From: Rhizobiales bacterium 62-47
Lineage (GTDB): Bacteria > Pseudomonadota > Alphaproteobacteria > Rhizobiales > Xanthobacteraceae
Length of the DNA: 64,000 bases
Direction: 5' to 3'
Assembly (NCBI GenBank): GCA_001899255.1
Contig: MKVX01000023.1
Location: forward strand, 1 to 64,000
A model generated the notes under the pieces. The model was not told where the DNA came from. It worked only from the letters and a program-made list of their open reading frames with translations, and ran no database searches. A program made the position numbers and the translations under genes. Shown one piece after another: positions 45,096 to 52,198 of the stretch (position 1 is its first letter; every line of letters begins with the position of its first letter).

Positions 45096-45280
45096 GCTAA
45101 GTATGTAGCGGCAAAGAATAGACCTGACTGTCTGCTTCTGGCCCTTTTTCGGACTTGGTAATCCGGCTAGCCAGTGACGCACTCGGGCTTTGGAATTTGC
45201 GAAGGTTCGCGGACGCTGTCCCCATGAAGTTGGCGCGGCGCACACCAGCGCCGCGTCCCCAGCACCCACCGTTCCGCACA

Positions 45281-45799
45281 TCACATCATGCAACCCATGC
45301 CCGTGAGCACCTCATCCGCCTTCTTCTTCTGTTCGTCACTGAGTGCAGCGTAAAGCTTCTCAAGGGCCGGCTTGACTTCCTTGAGTGCAGCAACTCGGCT
45401 TTCCATCGCGGCAATCTGCGCGCTAAGGCGATCAGCCGGAGTCTTGGCTTCGACCATTGTCTTCATGGTCTGCCACATGCCCTGCATGCTTTGCAGATTG
45501 CCCTTGATCGTCTCTGCGTAAGCATCCCAGACGCTCTTTTGAGCATCGGTAATACCCAGTTCCGCCTTCAGGAATGCGATACGCCCCGCCGCGAAAGTCG
45601 ATGTGTTGCCATCGGCCGTAGCGTCCATCATCGGACAACCGCCCATCATGCCCCCGCCGTAGTTTCCCATCATGCCGTAAACTTGGCTGTGGCCCATCAT
45701 GCCACCATAACCGCGCTGCGCATGTGTCTTCGACGGAACGGTCGCGATGACTGCCCCAATCGCCGCCAACGCCACGCCATAAATCAGTATCTTGCGCAT
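45281..45799 (-). CDS. Spy/CpxP-like periplasmic protein (LTXXQ type)
   Basis: This 172-residue protein has a signal peptide (MRKILIYGVALAAIGAVIAT), then a Gly/Met/Tyr-rich part (GYGGMMGHSQVYGMMGNYGG), and then a helical Spy-like region with AELGITDAQKSVWDAYAETI and LSDEQKKKADEVLTGMG, which holds the LTxxQ-like repeat. Such proteins are periplasmic chaperones induced by envelope or metal stress. The Met-rich N-part could bind copper. CGGAGGGTTTC before the ATG at 45799 fixes the start. It lies inside the repeat-bounded segment. Confidence 0.85.
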   Translation of the reverse strand: MRKILIYGVALAAIGAVIATVPSKTHAQRGYGGMMGHSQVYGMMGNYGGGMMGGCPMMDATADGNTSTFAAGRIAFLKAELGITDAQKSVWDAYAETIKGNLQSMQGMWQTMKTMVEAKTPADRLSAQIAAMESRVAALKEVKPALEKLYAALSDEQKKKADEVLTGMGCMM

Positions 45800-46061
45800 G
45801 AAACCCTCCGATCCTTCGGAACCAATCTGAGAGGATCGAGAGGATGAGGTGTTGATCGAGGTCAAACTCAACCTCTTGTGACGAAGGCTGCCTAAGCTTG
45901 CGACAGCAACCGGATTCCGCAGTCAGGATGACCAAGGAAAGCACTGCTGTTGGCCTACCTGCGACCTCTGCCCCTTTTGCGCCGCGGTTGGGGGTGACCA
46001 GACATCACTCGGTGGGCCGCATAATGAAGTGCGGGCAACGCGCATTCCTGACACCGAAAAG

Positions 46062-46190
46062 AAGAAAAAGGGAGGGTCTGAGAAACCCTCCCTTTGCCTG
46101 TGCCGACTGTTGTCCGCGAGGTATCCCCACCCCTCCCCGCGTCTTGCCGGTCTGTTTTCAGCCAACCTGTCGATCGCCACGACGCCCTTG
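46062..46190. repeat. 129-bp dispersed repeat, copy 2
   Basis: This copy is 97-98% identical to 44009-44137 and in the same orientation. The hairpin occupies 46067-46095. It lies between the Spy-like and PAS_5 genes, about 260 bases upstream of the PAS_5 gene. Reverse-strand and forward frames reading across it (as at 45923-46180 and 46094-46285) have no real coding character. A 19-bp part of the same sequence recurs at 48711-48729. Confidence 0.85.
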
Positions 46191-46285
46191 GAGAAGCGCC
46201 GAAAGCAGACGTCCTGAGTATTTCAGTGCAGCCGTCTTGGAGCCGTTTGATAATACCGCGATCGCGCCCGACCCCAACTCCATAG

Positions 46286-46300
46286 TTAATTTAACCTTAA
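46286..46300. promoter_or_regulatory. CtrA full-site match (TTAA-N7-TTAA)
   Basis: TTAATTTAACCTTAA at 46286-46300 is a perfect match to the CtrA consensus TTAA-N7-TTAA known in Caulobacter and relatives. It lies 150 bases upstream of the PAS_5 gene. The match suggests cell-cycle control of that gene; short consensus sites also occur by chance. Confidence 0.5.
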
Positions 46301-46450
46301 CGCGACAAAGGAGTGCCCGGGAAGCGTTTACCAATGCTTCCGGCATGGACGCTGCACGTCTTTTTCCTGCACAACAAGGAAAGGCCGCGCCGCGCCCGAA
46401 ATTGAGACAGGTTTGTCCCACCTCGAGCGCCCGCGGAGCAGGGTCGAACT

Positions 46451-47008
46451 ATGAAACATCCGTCGAGCCGCGAATTTTACGCCTATTGGGATGAAAAGCG
46501 CGACGGCGCCCCGGCGCCAGACCGCAGTCAGCTCGAGCCTGGGCCAATGCGGGCGCTGCTCGGCGATATCTTCGTACTGTCTTACGACCCCAACGGAGGC
46601 TATCCATTCCGCGTGGCGGGTACCAGGGTTTGCGCCCTGCTCGGCAGCGACGTCAAAGGCAAGCAGTTTTCGTCATTCTTTGCCGGGCAGGATCGCCAGG
46701 ACATAGAGGACATCGTCGGAGTCGTCTGCGAAGAGAAACTCGCCGCTGTCGCAGGCATTTCGGCAGTGGCCGCCAACGGCGCCAAGGTCCCTCTCGAATT
46801 GCTGTTGTTGCCGTTCAGTTCGCGTGCGCATGCGCCGCTCAGCCTCACCGGATTGCTGACGACGTTCGAGGACGGTCACGAAAATCTGCGCGACTTCACG
46901 CTGACATCCTGGCGCTACATGGGCCATCCGCCGCAGCGCTTTGCCCCCCGTATCCTCAAGAAGCTGGCGATCGCGCGCGGCTTCATGGTCTACGAAGGCC
47001 TGATCTGA
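46451..47008 (+). CDS. PAS_5-type sensory-domain protein
   Basis: This 185-residue protein matches the PAS_5 family common in Alphaproteobacteria: REFYAYWDEKRDGAPAPDRS, then LEPGPMRALLGDIFVLSYDP, then YPFRVAGTRVCALLGSDVKG. The PAS-like core is followed by helices with no output domain, so it would act through a partner. Ligand and partner are unknown. A CtrA-type box lies upstream and a tandem PilZ gene downstream on the same strand, 109 bases away. Confidence 0.85.
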   Translation: MKHPSSREFYAYWDEKRDGAPAPDRSQLEPGPMRALLGDIFVLSYDPNGGYPFRVAGTRVCALLGSDVKGKQFSSFFAGQDRQDIEDIVGVVCEEKLAAVAGISAVAANGAKVPLELLLLPFSSRAHAPLSLTGLLTTFEDGHENLRDFTLTSWRYMGHPPQRFAPRILKKLAIARGFMVYEGLI

Positions 47009-47117
47009 TTTCGGACGATTGAGCCGGAAAGCCCCTCTCGCCCGGCCATGCTAACGCGCCATTAACCTTGAACGCCGTAGGGTTAATCCTTACCGACTGC
47101 CGGTCGACCGGTGCTGC

Positions 47118-47735
47118 ATGATGGCTTTGGCGCAAAAGAAATCGATCCATCCCGTTGCCGCAGAACGGCGACGCTTCCAGCGGGTGAAGGTTCACCTGCT
47201 TGGACGCTACATGTTGCCGGATCGGCGCGAATTTCCGTGCCAGGTCATCAACATGTCTCCCGGTGGCCTCGCCATGCTGGCTCCGGGTATCGGAGACGTC
47301 GGTGACCGTGTCATTGCCTACCTCGACCATATCGGACGTGTTGAAGGCAAAATCACCCGCATCATCGACAACGGCTTTGCCATGAGCGTTGGGGCGACCC
47401 CGCGCAAACGGGACAAGCTGGCCGCACAACTGACCTGGCTCGCCAACCGCGACATCCTCAATCTTCCGGAAGATCGTCGCCACGACCGTATCATCCCGCG
47501 AAATCCGATCGCCATCCTCACTCTCGAGGACGGTCAGCGGATGACTTGCCGGATCATCGATTTGTCTCTGTCCGGTGCGGCCGTCGCGGCGGAGCATCGG
47601 CCGCCGCTCAAGTCGCTGGTTTCGCTTGGCCGAGTTCAGGCACGAGTCGTCCGACACCTCGAAGACGGCTTCGCGCTCGAGTTCACTCACGAACAGCTCG
47701 CAGAGACTCTCGAAGACAGCGTCACCGCCAGGTAA
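47118..47735 (+). CDS. Tandem PilZ-domain protein
   Basis: This 205-residue protein carries two PilZ domains. Domain 1 starts AERRRFQRVKVHLLGRYMLP with the RxxxR arginines and VINMSPGGLAMLAP, where N replaces the usual D of DxSxxG. Domain 2 has RHDRIIPRNPIAILTLEDGQ and CRIIDLSLSGAAVAAE, with the canonical DxSxxG. At least the second domain should bind cyclic di-GMP. ATG codons at 47118 and 47121 are both possible. Output is unknown. Confidence 0.88.
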   Translation: MMALAQKKSIHPVAAERRRFQRVKVHLLGRYMLPDRREFPCQVINMSPGGLAMLAPGIGDVGDRVIAYLDHIGRVEGKITRIIDNGFAMSVGATPRKRDKLAAQLTWLANRDILNLPEDRRHDRIIPRNPIAILTLEDGQRMTCRIIDLSLSGAAVAAEHRPPLKSLVSLGRVQARVVRHLEDGFALEFTHEQLAETLEDSVTAR

Positions 47736-47898
47736 ACGCCTGGGCGCAATTGCCCCTCGCATTTTTGGTCTGCAAGCCTCTCCCCGCCCGCTCAGCATGA
47801 TCGCTGAGGCCGTTTCCGCGCGCCGGAAACACGTTAACGCGGCGGCCCTTCGTCCTCAGAACGCCGCGTCAATTCGACGTTCGCCCGCTTAATGCATA

Positions 47899-47964
47899 AA
47901 ATTTGAATCGATCGCGAATAGTTCAAATTTGAATCAAGTTCGATTCAAGTATAGATCAAATTTG
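47899..47964. promoter_or_regulatory. Cluster of related AT-rich boxes upstream of BTLCP gene
   Basis: The stretch holds AAATTTGAATC (47899-47909), TTCAAATTTGAATC (47922-47935), CGATTCAAG (47941-47949) and GATCAAATTTG (47954-47964), variants of one TTCAAATTTGAA-like palindrome. It ends about 100 bases before the ATG of the BTLCP protease. The spacing suggests cooperative binding of one regulator; a simple AT-rich promoter is the alternative. A 7-bp hairpin (GTTTCCG/CGGAAAC, 47812-47830) lies farther upstream. Confidence 0.45.
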
Positions 47965-48067
47965 CGCCGATCTTTACTTGCATTCGTCTCAACTCTTCTT
48001 TGCAGACTTAGCGGCGCTGCAAAAGCTTTGTGTGAAAAGTGGTCCCAACAAGAACACGGGGGCCACA

Positions 48068-48685
48068 ATGTTTACTCGGGGACAGGGGAAGGGACTGGCG
48101 CTAGCCGCAGTCCTGTTTGGCATCGCGACGTCTTCTTACGCTGGTGAGGCAGCAGTCCAATACGCAAGCTTGGGCGACACGACACGTGCGCCGGTCGGCT
48201 GGGTTGAGTTCTGCAACGAAAATCCCGGCGAATGCCGCGGCGGCACCACACAGCCGCGCGACATCGTCATGACGCAGACAGCGTGGCGCGACTTGCTGCG
48301 TGTCAATCGCTGGGCCAACGACCATATCAAGCCGATCACCGATATGGAGCATTGGGGCGTCGTCGAAAAATGGTCGTTGCCGACCGACGGCTACGGCGAT
48401 TGCGAAGACTACGTGCTGCTGAAACGCAAGATGCTGATCGATGCCGGTTGGCCGCGTGAAGCGCTGCTCATCACCGTGGTCCGCGACAAGAAGGGCGAAG
48501 GCCACGCTGTGCTCACGGTGAAATCCAACAAAGGCGAATTCGTTCTCGACAACCAGAACGAGGAAGTCGTGGCCTGGACCGAGACCGGCTACCGCTTCGT
48601 GAAGCGGCAATCGCAGAGCGATCCGAACACCTGGGTTTCGCTCGGCCAACCCAATTCTGCGGTCGCGACTGCAAGCGCACGCTAA
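48068..48685 (+). CDS. BTLCP transglutaminase-like cysteine protease (LapG-related)
   Basis: This 205-residue exported protein belongs to the bacterial transglutaminase-like cysteine proteinase family. The triad is visible as Cys in DGYGDCEDYVLLKRKML, His in KGEGHAVLTVKSNKG and Asp in FVLDNQNEEVVAWTETGYRF. A signal peptide (GLALAAVLFGIATSSYAGEA) directs it to the periplasm. In pseudomonads the homologue LapG cleaves a surface adhesin under control of c-di-GMP and LapD. No lapD or adhesin gene is near here, although a PilZ gene precedes it. A strong terminator follows. Confidence 0.9.
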   Translation: MFTRGQGKGLALAAVLFGIATSSYAGEAAVQYASLGDTTRAPVGWVEFCNENPGECRGGTTQPRDIVMTQTAWRDLLRVNRWANDHIKPITDMEHWGVVEKWSLPTDGYGDCEDYVLLKRKMLIDAGWPREALLITVVRDKKGEGHAVLTVKSNKGEFVLDNQNEEVVAWTETGYRFVKRQSQSDPNTWVSLGQPNSAVATASAR

Positions 48686-48710
48686 CAGAACGGAGACCCG
48701 CGACCCGGTC

Positions 48711-48729
48711 GTATCCCCACCCCTCCCCG
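48711..48729. repeat. 19-bp partial third copy of the dispersed repeat
   Basis: GTATCCCCACCCCTCCCCG occurs here, at about 44069-44087 and at about 46122-46140. The flanking bases differ: ACCCGGTC precedes and TCCAGACCGG follows, so this is a related but not identical element. Confidence 0.6.
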
Positions 48730-48746
48730 TCCAGACCGGATCGCGC

Positions 48747-48775
48747 GCGGCCAGTCCTCCCCCAGGACTGGCCGC
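48747..48775 (+). terminator. Strong hairpin terminator
   Basis: GCGGCCAGTCCT (48747-48758) pairs perfectly with AGGACTGGCCGC (48764-48775) across CCCCC, followed by AACTTTTTGGG. It ends the BTLCP transcript. Confidence 0.92.
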
Positions 48776-48836
48776 AACTTTTTGGGAATGCGTGTGGACA
48801 ACACATCGTCGTCGCAACAAGTAGCGGCGACAGCAG

Positions 48837-49367
48837 TTAGCCGATTTTGCGAAGACCCTTTTTGAAGCGCGCGCCGTTGGCGACGTAGAATTTCGCCGGA
48901 CCCGACATAGCTTCGATCTGAACTGGATCGAGCTTGCGGATCACGCGGGCCGGTGCCCCGAGGATCAGGGAATACTCAGGAAACTGTTTTCCTTCGGTGA
49001 TCACCGCGCCGGCGCCGACGATGCTGCCGCGCCCGATCCGCGCACCATTCATCACCACCGAGCCCATGCCGATCAATGCATCGTCTTCAATGGTGCAACC
49101 GTGCAGGATGACGTTGTGACCGATCGTGCAATTCGTTCCGATCGTCAATGGAAATCCAAGATCGGTGTGACAGGTGCAGTTGTCCTGCACGTTCGCGTTC
49201 TGCCCGACTTCGATCCATTCGTTGTCGCCACGCAGCACGGCTCCGAACCACACGCTGGCAGAGTCCAGTAGCCGAACCTTGCCGATCACCGAAGCACTCT
49301 CGGCGATGAAGTAATTGCCAGTGGCGGGAAGATCGGGCGCCTGCCCGTCGAGCTCAAAGATCGCCAT
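48837..49367 (-). CDS. Gamma carbonic anhydrase-like protein
   Basis: This 176-residue left-handed beta-helix protein has hexapeptide repeats and zinc-site histidines in NCTCHTDLGFPLTIGTNC and IGHNVILHGCTIEDDALIGM. Gln and Asn of the family (NANVQDNCT) are also seen. It is a predicted gamma carbonic anhydrase or a related trimeric enzyme in the cytoplasm; many such proteins lack measured activity. It is divergent from the downstream membrane genes and convergent with the BTLCP gene. Confidence 0.92.
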   Translation of the reverse strand: MAIFELDGQAPDLPATGNYFIAESASVIGKVRLLDSASVWFGAVLRGDNEWIEVGQNANVQDNCTCHTDLGFPLTIGTNCTIGHNVILHGCTIEDDALIGMGSVVMNGARIGRGSIVGAGAVITEGKQFPEYSLILGAPARVIRKLDPVQIEAMSGPAKFYVANGARFKKGLRKIG

Positions 49368-49452
49368 ACCGATGTCCTGGATCCTAGTTCAGAGAATTCG
49401 CCGTAGCACTTTAGCGAACTTCGAATTCAAAAGAACACGGAAAAAGGTCGTT

Positions 49453-49782
49453 TCAGGCGAGCAGACCGACCGCACGCAGCGTCATGACCACGAATGTGCC
49501 CGACATCAAGCTCCAGAACCCTGCCAGCACCGTCGCCATCATGACGAATTCGATGCGACGGCGTTCGACCTGTCGGCCCTGAAGCGTGTTGCGCATGATG
49601 ATGAATGGCGCCGCAAAAACCAGAAACGGCACCGCGACGAAGGTGCGCGGTGCGGCGCCCTCCTCGAGCAAGCCGAAACTGGCGGGACGCTGCACCAGCG
49701 TTTGATACCCACTGACGAGCGCGCCCGCGAGGGCGAATCCGATCAGCAGCGAAAACAGCGAGTTCAGTGCATCTGGCGACAT
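49453..49782 (-). CDS. Small three- to four-helix membrane protein
   Basis: A 109-residue inner-membrane protein with hydrophobic helices at LFSLLIGFALAGALVSGY, TFVAVPFLVFAAPFIIMRN and EFVMMATVLAGFWSLMSGTF. The first ATG of the frame is at 49836; MSPDALNSLFSLLIGF at 49782 is the natural start. I recall close relatives of unknown function in Alphaproteobacteria (a DUF-type family) but cannot confirm the family name. Confidence 0.72.
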   Translation of the reverse strand: MSPDALNSLFSLLIGFALAGALVSGYQTLVQRPASFGLLEEGAAPRTFVAVPFLVFAAPFIIMRNTLQGRQVERRRIEFVMMATVLAGFWSLMSGTFVVMTLRAVGLLA

Positions 49783-50007
49783 GCGAGGTCTTTCACGACG
49801 TGCGACCTCCCAGCTTTGGCAAAATCGATACGCCACAGCCAGCTTATCCTTAAGAAAGGGTTAACGCCGATTGACGGAACCGAGCTTCATGCATGGCGCG
49901 CAGCCCTCGCTTATGCGGAAGAAGTCGAGCGGCGTGGCGGCGCACATGGCATATTCGAAAGTGATTCGGCCATTGGCCGATACCTCGACCGAGCAGGTTT
50001 GCGCTCC

Positions 50008-50721
50008 ATGTCTGTTCTGACCTCGCAGCCACATCGATCGCGCGCCCCGGGCAAATCGCGCCGGGCGCCGTTCGGCATGGTGCTGTTCACAAGCCTGATT
50101 GCGATCGGCGCGGCCGCGCTGGTGGCCTATCTGTTGTGGCCAACCTGGGAACCGTACAAAGCTGGCGATCCCGCCGCGCTACCGGTCAGTGTCGGCGCAA
50201 CGCTGTTCAACGTTCCAAGCGATGCCATCCGCGTCAAGGTGCAGCGACACTCCGGACCGCAGGAAAGAATCGACCTGAGCTTCAGCTACCCTTCGCTCGA
50301 GCCGCCAAGTGCGCCGCGACGTGTCAGCAGCGAGACGATCGAAGCCGGCAACGAACCTATCGATCGGATCTTTCTTTCAATCGCGGCGCATCACGACGCC
50401 ATGTCGCCGGATGTACGCGTGCAGACGATCTATCCCCGCTATCTCGACGAAAATCCGGCACAGATGCAGGACGGCCTGAGCGTGCGCGCCTTCCGCGCCG
50501 GTTCGCCTTACGAGAAGGAGGATCTGTTCGCCGCCACCGTCCCGAATATGACCGCGCGCTGCACACGCGACGGCGAAACACCGGGTATGTGCCTGAGCGA
50601 ACGTCGTGTCGGCGACGCCGACCTGACCTTTCGCTTTCCACGCAAATGGCTGGAGCGCTGGCGCGACGTTACGAGCGCGATGGACCGCCTGACGGTCCAG
50701 TTGCACGGCGCGCGCAGCTAG
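50008..50721 (+). CDS. Membrane-anchored hypothetical protein
   Basis: This 237-residue protein has a basic cytoplasmic N-terminus (HRSRAPGKSRRAPFG), one membrane helix (MVLFTSLIAIGAAALVAYLL) and a periplasmic domain of about 190 residues, with two cysteines (TARCTRDGETPGMCLSERR) that could form a disulfide. The frame is open to 49315 without a convincing start; the ATG at 50008 just precedes the anchor. Function unknown. Its stop overlaps the stop of the convergent DUF3126 gene by 4 bases. Confidence 0.72.
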   Translation: MSVLTSQPHRSRAPGKSRRAPFGMVLFTSLIAIGAAALVAYLLWPTWEPYKAGDPAALPVSVGATLFNVPSDAIRVKVQRHSGPQERIDLSFSYPSLEPPSAPRRVSSETIEAGNEPIDRIFLSIAAHHDAMSPDVRVQTIYPRYLDENPAQMQDGLSVRAFRAGSPYEKEDLFAATVPNMTARCTRDGETPGMCLSERRVGDADLTFRFPRKWLERWRDVTSAMDRLTVQLHGARS

Positions 50722-50936
50722 CCTTCGTCGACCAGATCGTCTTCGAGGATGGCCATCTGGAACTGAAACGAACGGTCCTCATCCTCGTCATCGACGAACA
50801 GTACGCCGATGAATTCCTCGCCAATATAAACCTCTGCCGAGTCATCCTTCTTCGGCCGAGGCACGACGCGGATTTTCGGATTCCCGAACAAACGCTTGAG
50901 ATACGAATCGAGTTTCCTGACTTCCTGAACGTCCAC
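50718..50936 (-). CDS. DUF3126 family protein
   Basis: This 72-residue acidic protein matches DUF3126 of Alphaproteobacteria: VQEVRKLDSYLKRLFGNPKI, then RVVPRPKKDDSAEVYIGEEF, then DDEDEDRSFQFQMAILEDDL. The family has no known function. The gene overlaps the end of the upstream convergent gene by 4 bases. The cysE gene lies 125 bases upstream on the same strand, an arrangement common in the group, so a shared transcript is possible. Confidence 0.9.
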   Translation of the reverse strand: MDVQEVRKLDSYLKRLFGNPKIRVVPRPKKDDSAEVYIGEEFIGVLFVDDEDEDRSFQFQMAILEDDLVDEG

Positions 50937-51061
50937 GAGTGTCTCCGATAAATTGAGGTCGCGCCGTCTTTACTGCGAGACAGAGCGAACTGCTATCCGT
51001 TTCTGCGTTTCCCTACGCAAATACAATCCCTGGTCAAAGCCGGGAATGGCAGACCTGTGGA

Positions 51062-51889
51062 TCAAAGCCCCAATGCGTGCAGCATCTGGTCCATGGTGCG
51101 CGACGGCTCGGCACAACCAGCCTCACCGACAATCTTCGCCGGCACGCCAGCTACCGTCACATTGTGCGGGACAGGCTTCACCACCACCGATCCCGCAGCG
51201 ATACGTGCGCAATGCCCGATCTCGATATTGCCGAGAATCTTGGCGCCGGCACCAATCATGACGCCATGGCGGATTTTCGGGTGCCTGTCCTCATTCTCCT
51301 TGCCGGTGCCGCCCAGCGTGACGCCATGAAGGATCGAGACATCGTCGTCGATAACGGCTGTTTCGCCGACGACAAATCCCGTCGCATGATCGAGGAAGAT
51401 GCCGCGACCGATCTTGGCGGCCGGGTTGATGTCGGTCTGAAATACCGCCGACGCACGGCTCTGCAGATAGAATGCGAAATCCTTGCGGCCTTTGTTGTGA
51501 AGCCAGTGCGCCAGCCGATGGGTTTGAATGGCGTGGAAACCCTTGAAGTACAGCAGCGGATCGATAAACCGCGAAGTCGCCGGATCGCGGTCGTAGACGG
51601 CGACGAGATCGGCGCGGAAAGCGTTGCCGATATCCGGATCCTCGCGCAAAGCCTCATCGAACGTCTGGCGGATCAGGTCGCCCGACAATGCCGGATGATC
51701 CAGCCGCTCGGCAACCCGATGCACCACCGCCGCTTCGAGCCGGCCATGATGCAGTACGCTGGCATAGATGAACGACGCCAATTCCGGCTCGCGGCGGACA
51801 ATGTCTTCCGCCTCGCTTCGCACGCGGTCCCAGATCGGATCGAGCGCGGCTAGCTTGGAGGTCTGCGGATTAATCTGATGCATCGCCAT
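51062..51889 (-). CDS. cysE: Serine O-acetyltransferase
   Basis: This 275-residue enzyme acetylates serine in cysteine synthesis. The N-terminal helical domain (DPIWDRVRSEAEDIVRREPE) is followed by a left-handed beta-helix with hexapeptide repeats: IGRGIFLDHATGFVVGETAV with active-site histidine and HGVTLGGTGKENEDRHPKIR. The C-terminus ends in LHALGL, compatible with the tail that binds cysteine synthase. ATGs at 51889 and 51883 are candidates, and the open frame extends to 52009. Confidence 0.95.
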   Translation of the reverse strand: MAMHQINPQTSKLAALDPIWDRVRSEAEDIVRREPELASFIYASVLHHGRLEAAVVHRVAERLDHPALSGDLIRQTFDEALREDPDIGNAFRADLVAVYDRDPATSRFIDPLLYFKGFHAIQTHRLAHWLHNKGRKDFAFYLQSRASAVFQTDINPAAKIGRGIFLDHATGFVVGETAVIDDDVSILHGVTLGGTGKENEDRHPKIRHGVMIGAGAKILGNIEIGHCARIAAGSVVVKPVPHNVTVAGVPAKIVGEAGCAEPSRTMDQMLHALGL

Positions 51890-52198
51890 GCAACTCTCGC
51901 GCTTCGGTGTTTCGCACAACATAACACGGCGAATGGAGGTCTGTCCGCAGTTCAAATCGGGGCTGACTTCCGCGAATTTTGCTTGCAAATTGCCACGAAA
52001 ATCGCTCAACAGACCCGGTTTGTCCGCGAAATGTTCTCCAATTCACCAAAATCTTCAGGGACATAAGATCGAATAACGACCCTGACAATCTTCCCGGATC
52101 ACAGTTTCCAACTATTTATCCATTGGGAAAGACTTCGATTTTTCGCATGCTGCCGCCAGGGGAAAAGGGGAAACACCATTAGTACGCAAGCTTTCCCG
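51890..52198. other. Intergenic region between cysE and membrane-protein gene
   Basis: These 309 bases hold no gene I can support. They form the divergent promoter region of cysE and the membrane protein. The right part has an AGGGGAAAAGGGG purine tract that could be the ribosome-binding site for the downstream gene with an ATT start at 52178. No clear hairpin or known site was seen. Confidence 0.5.

Noticed and set aside
45100-45280. Possible degenerate dispersed repeat (TCTGCTTCTGGCCC-like)
   Set aside because: It recalls intergenic repeats of related genomes, but only memory supports it and no second copy is in the window.
45898-46494. Forward 198-codon frame and reverse 85-codon frame across repeat copy 2
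   Set aside because: They read through the repeat and overlap the start of the PAS_5 gene; no ribosome-binding site or recognisable domain.
48513-48806. Reverse 97-codon frame over the 19-bp repeat and terminator
   Set aside because: It reads antisense through a perfect terminator hairpin and the BTLCP gene.
49315-50007. N-terminal extension of the membrane-anchored protein gene
   Set aside because: It is open but overlaps two genes on the other strand, and no credible start precedes it. The segment just before 50008 looks somewhat protein-like but has no start codon.
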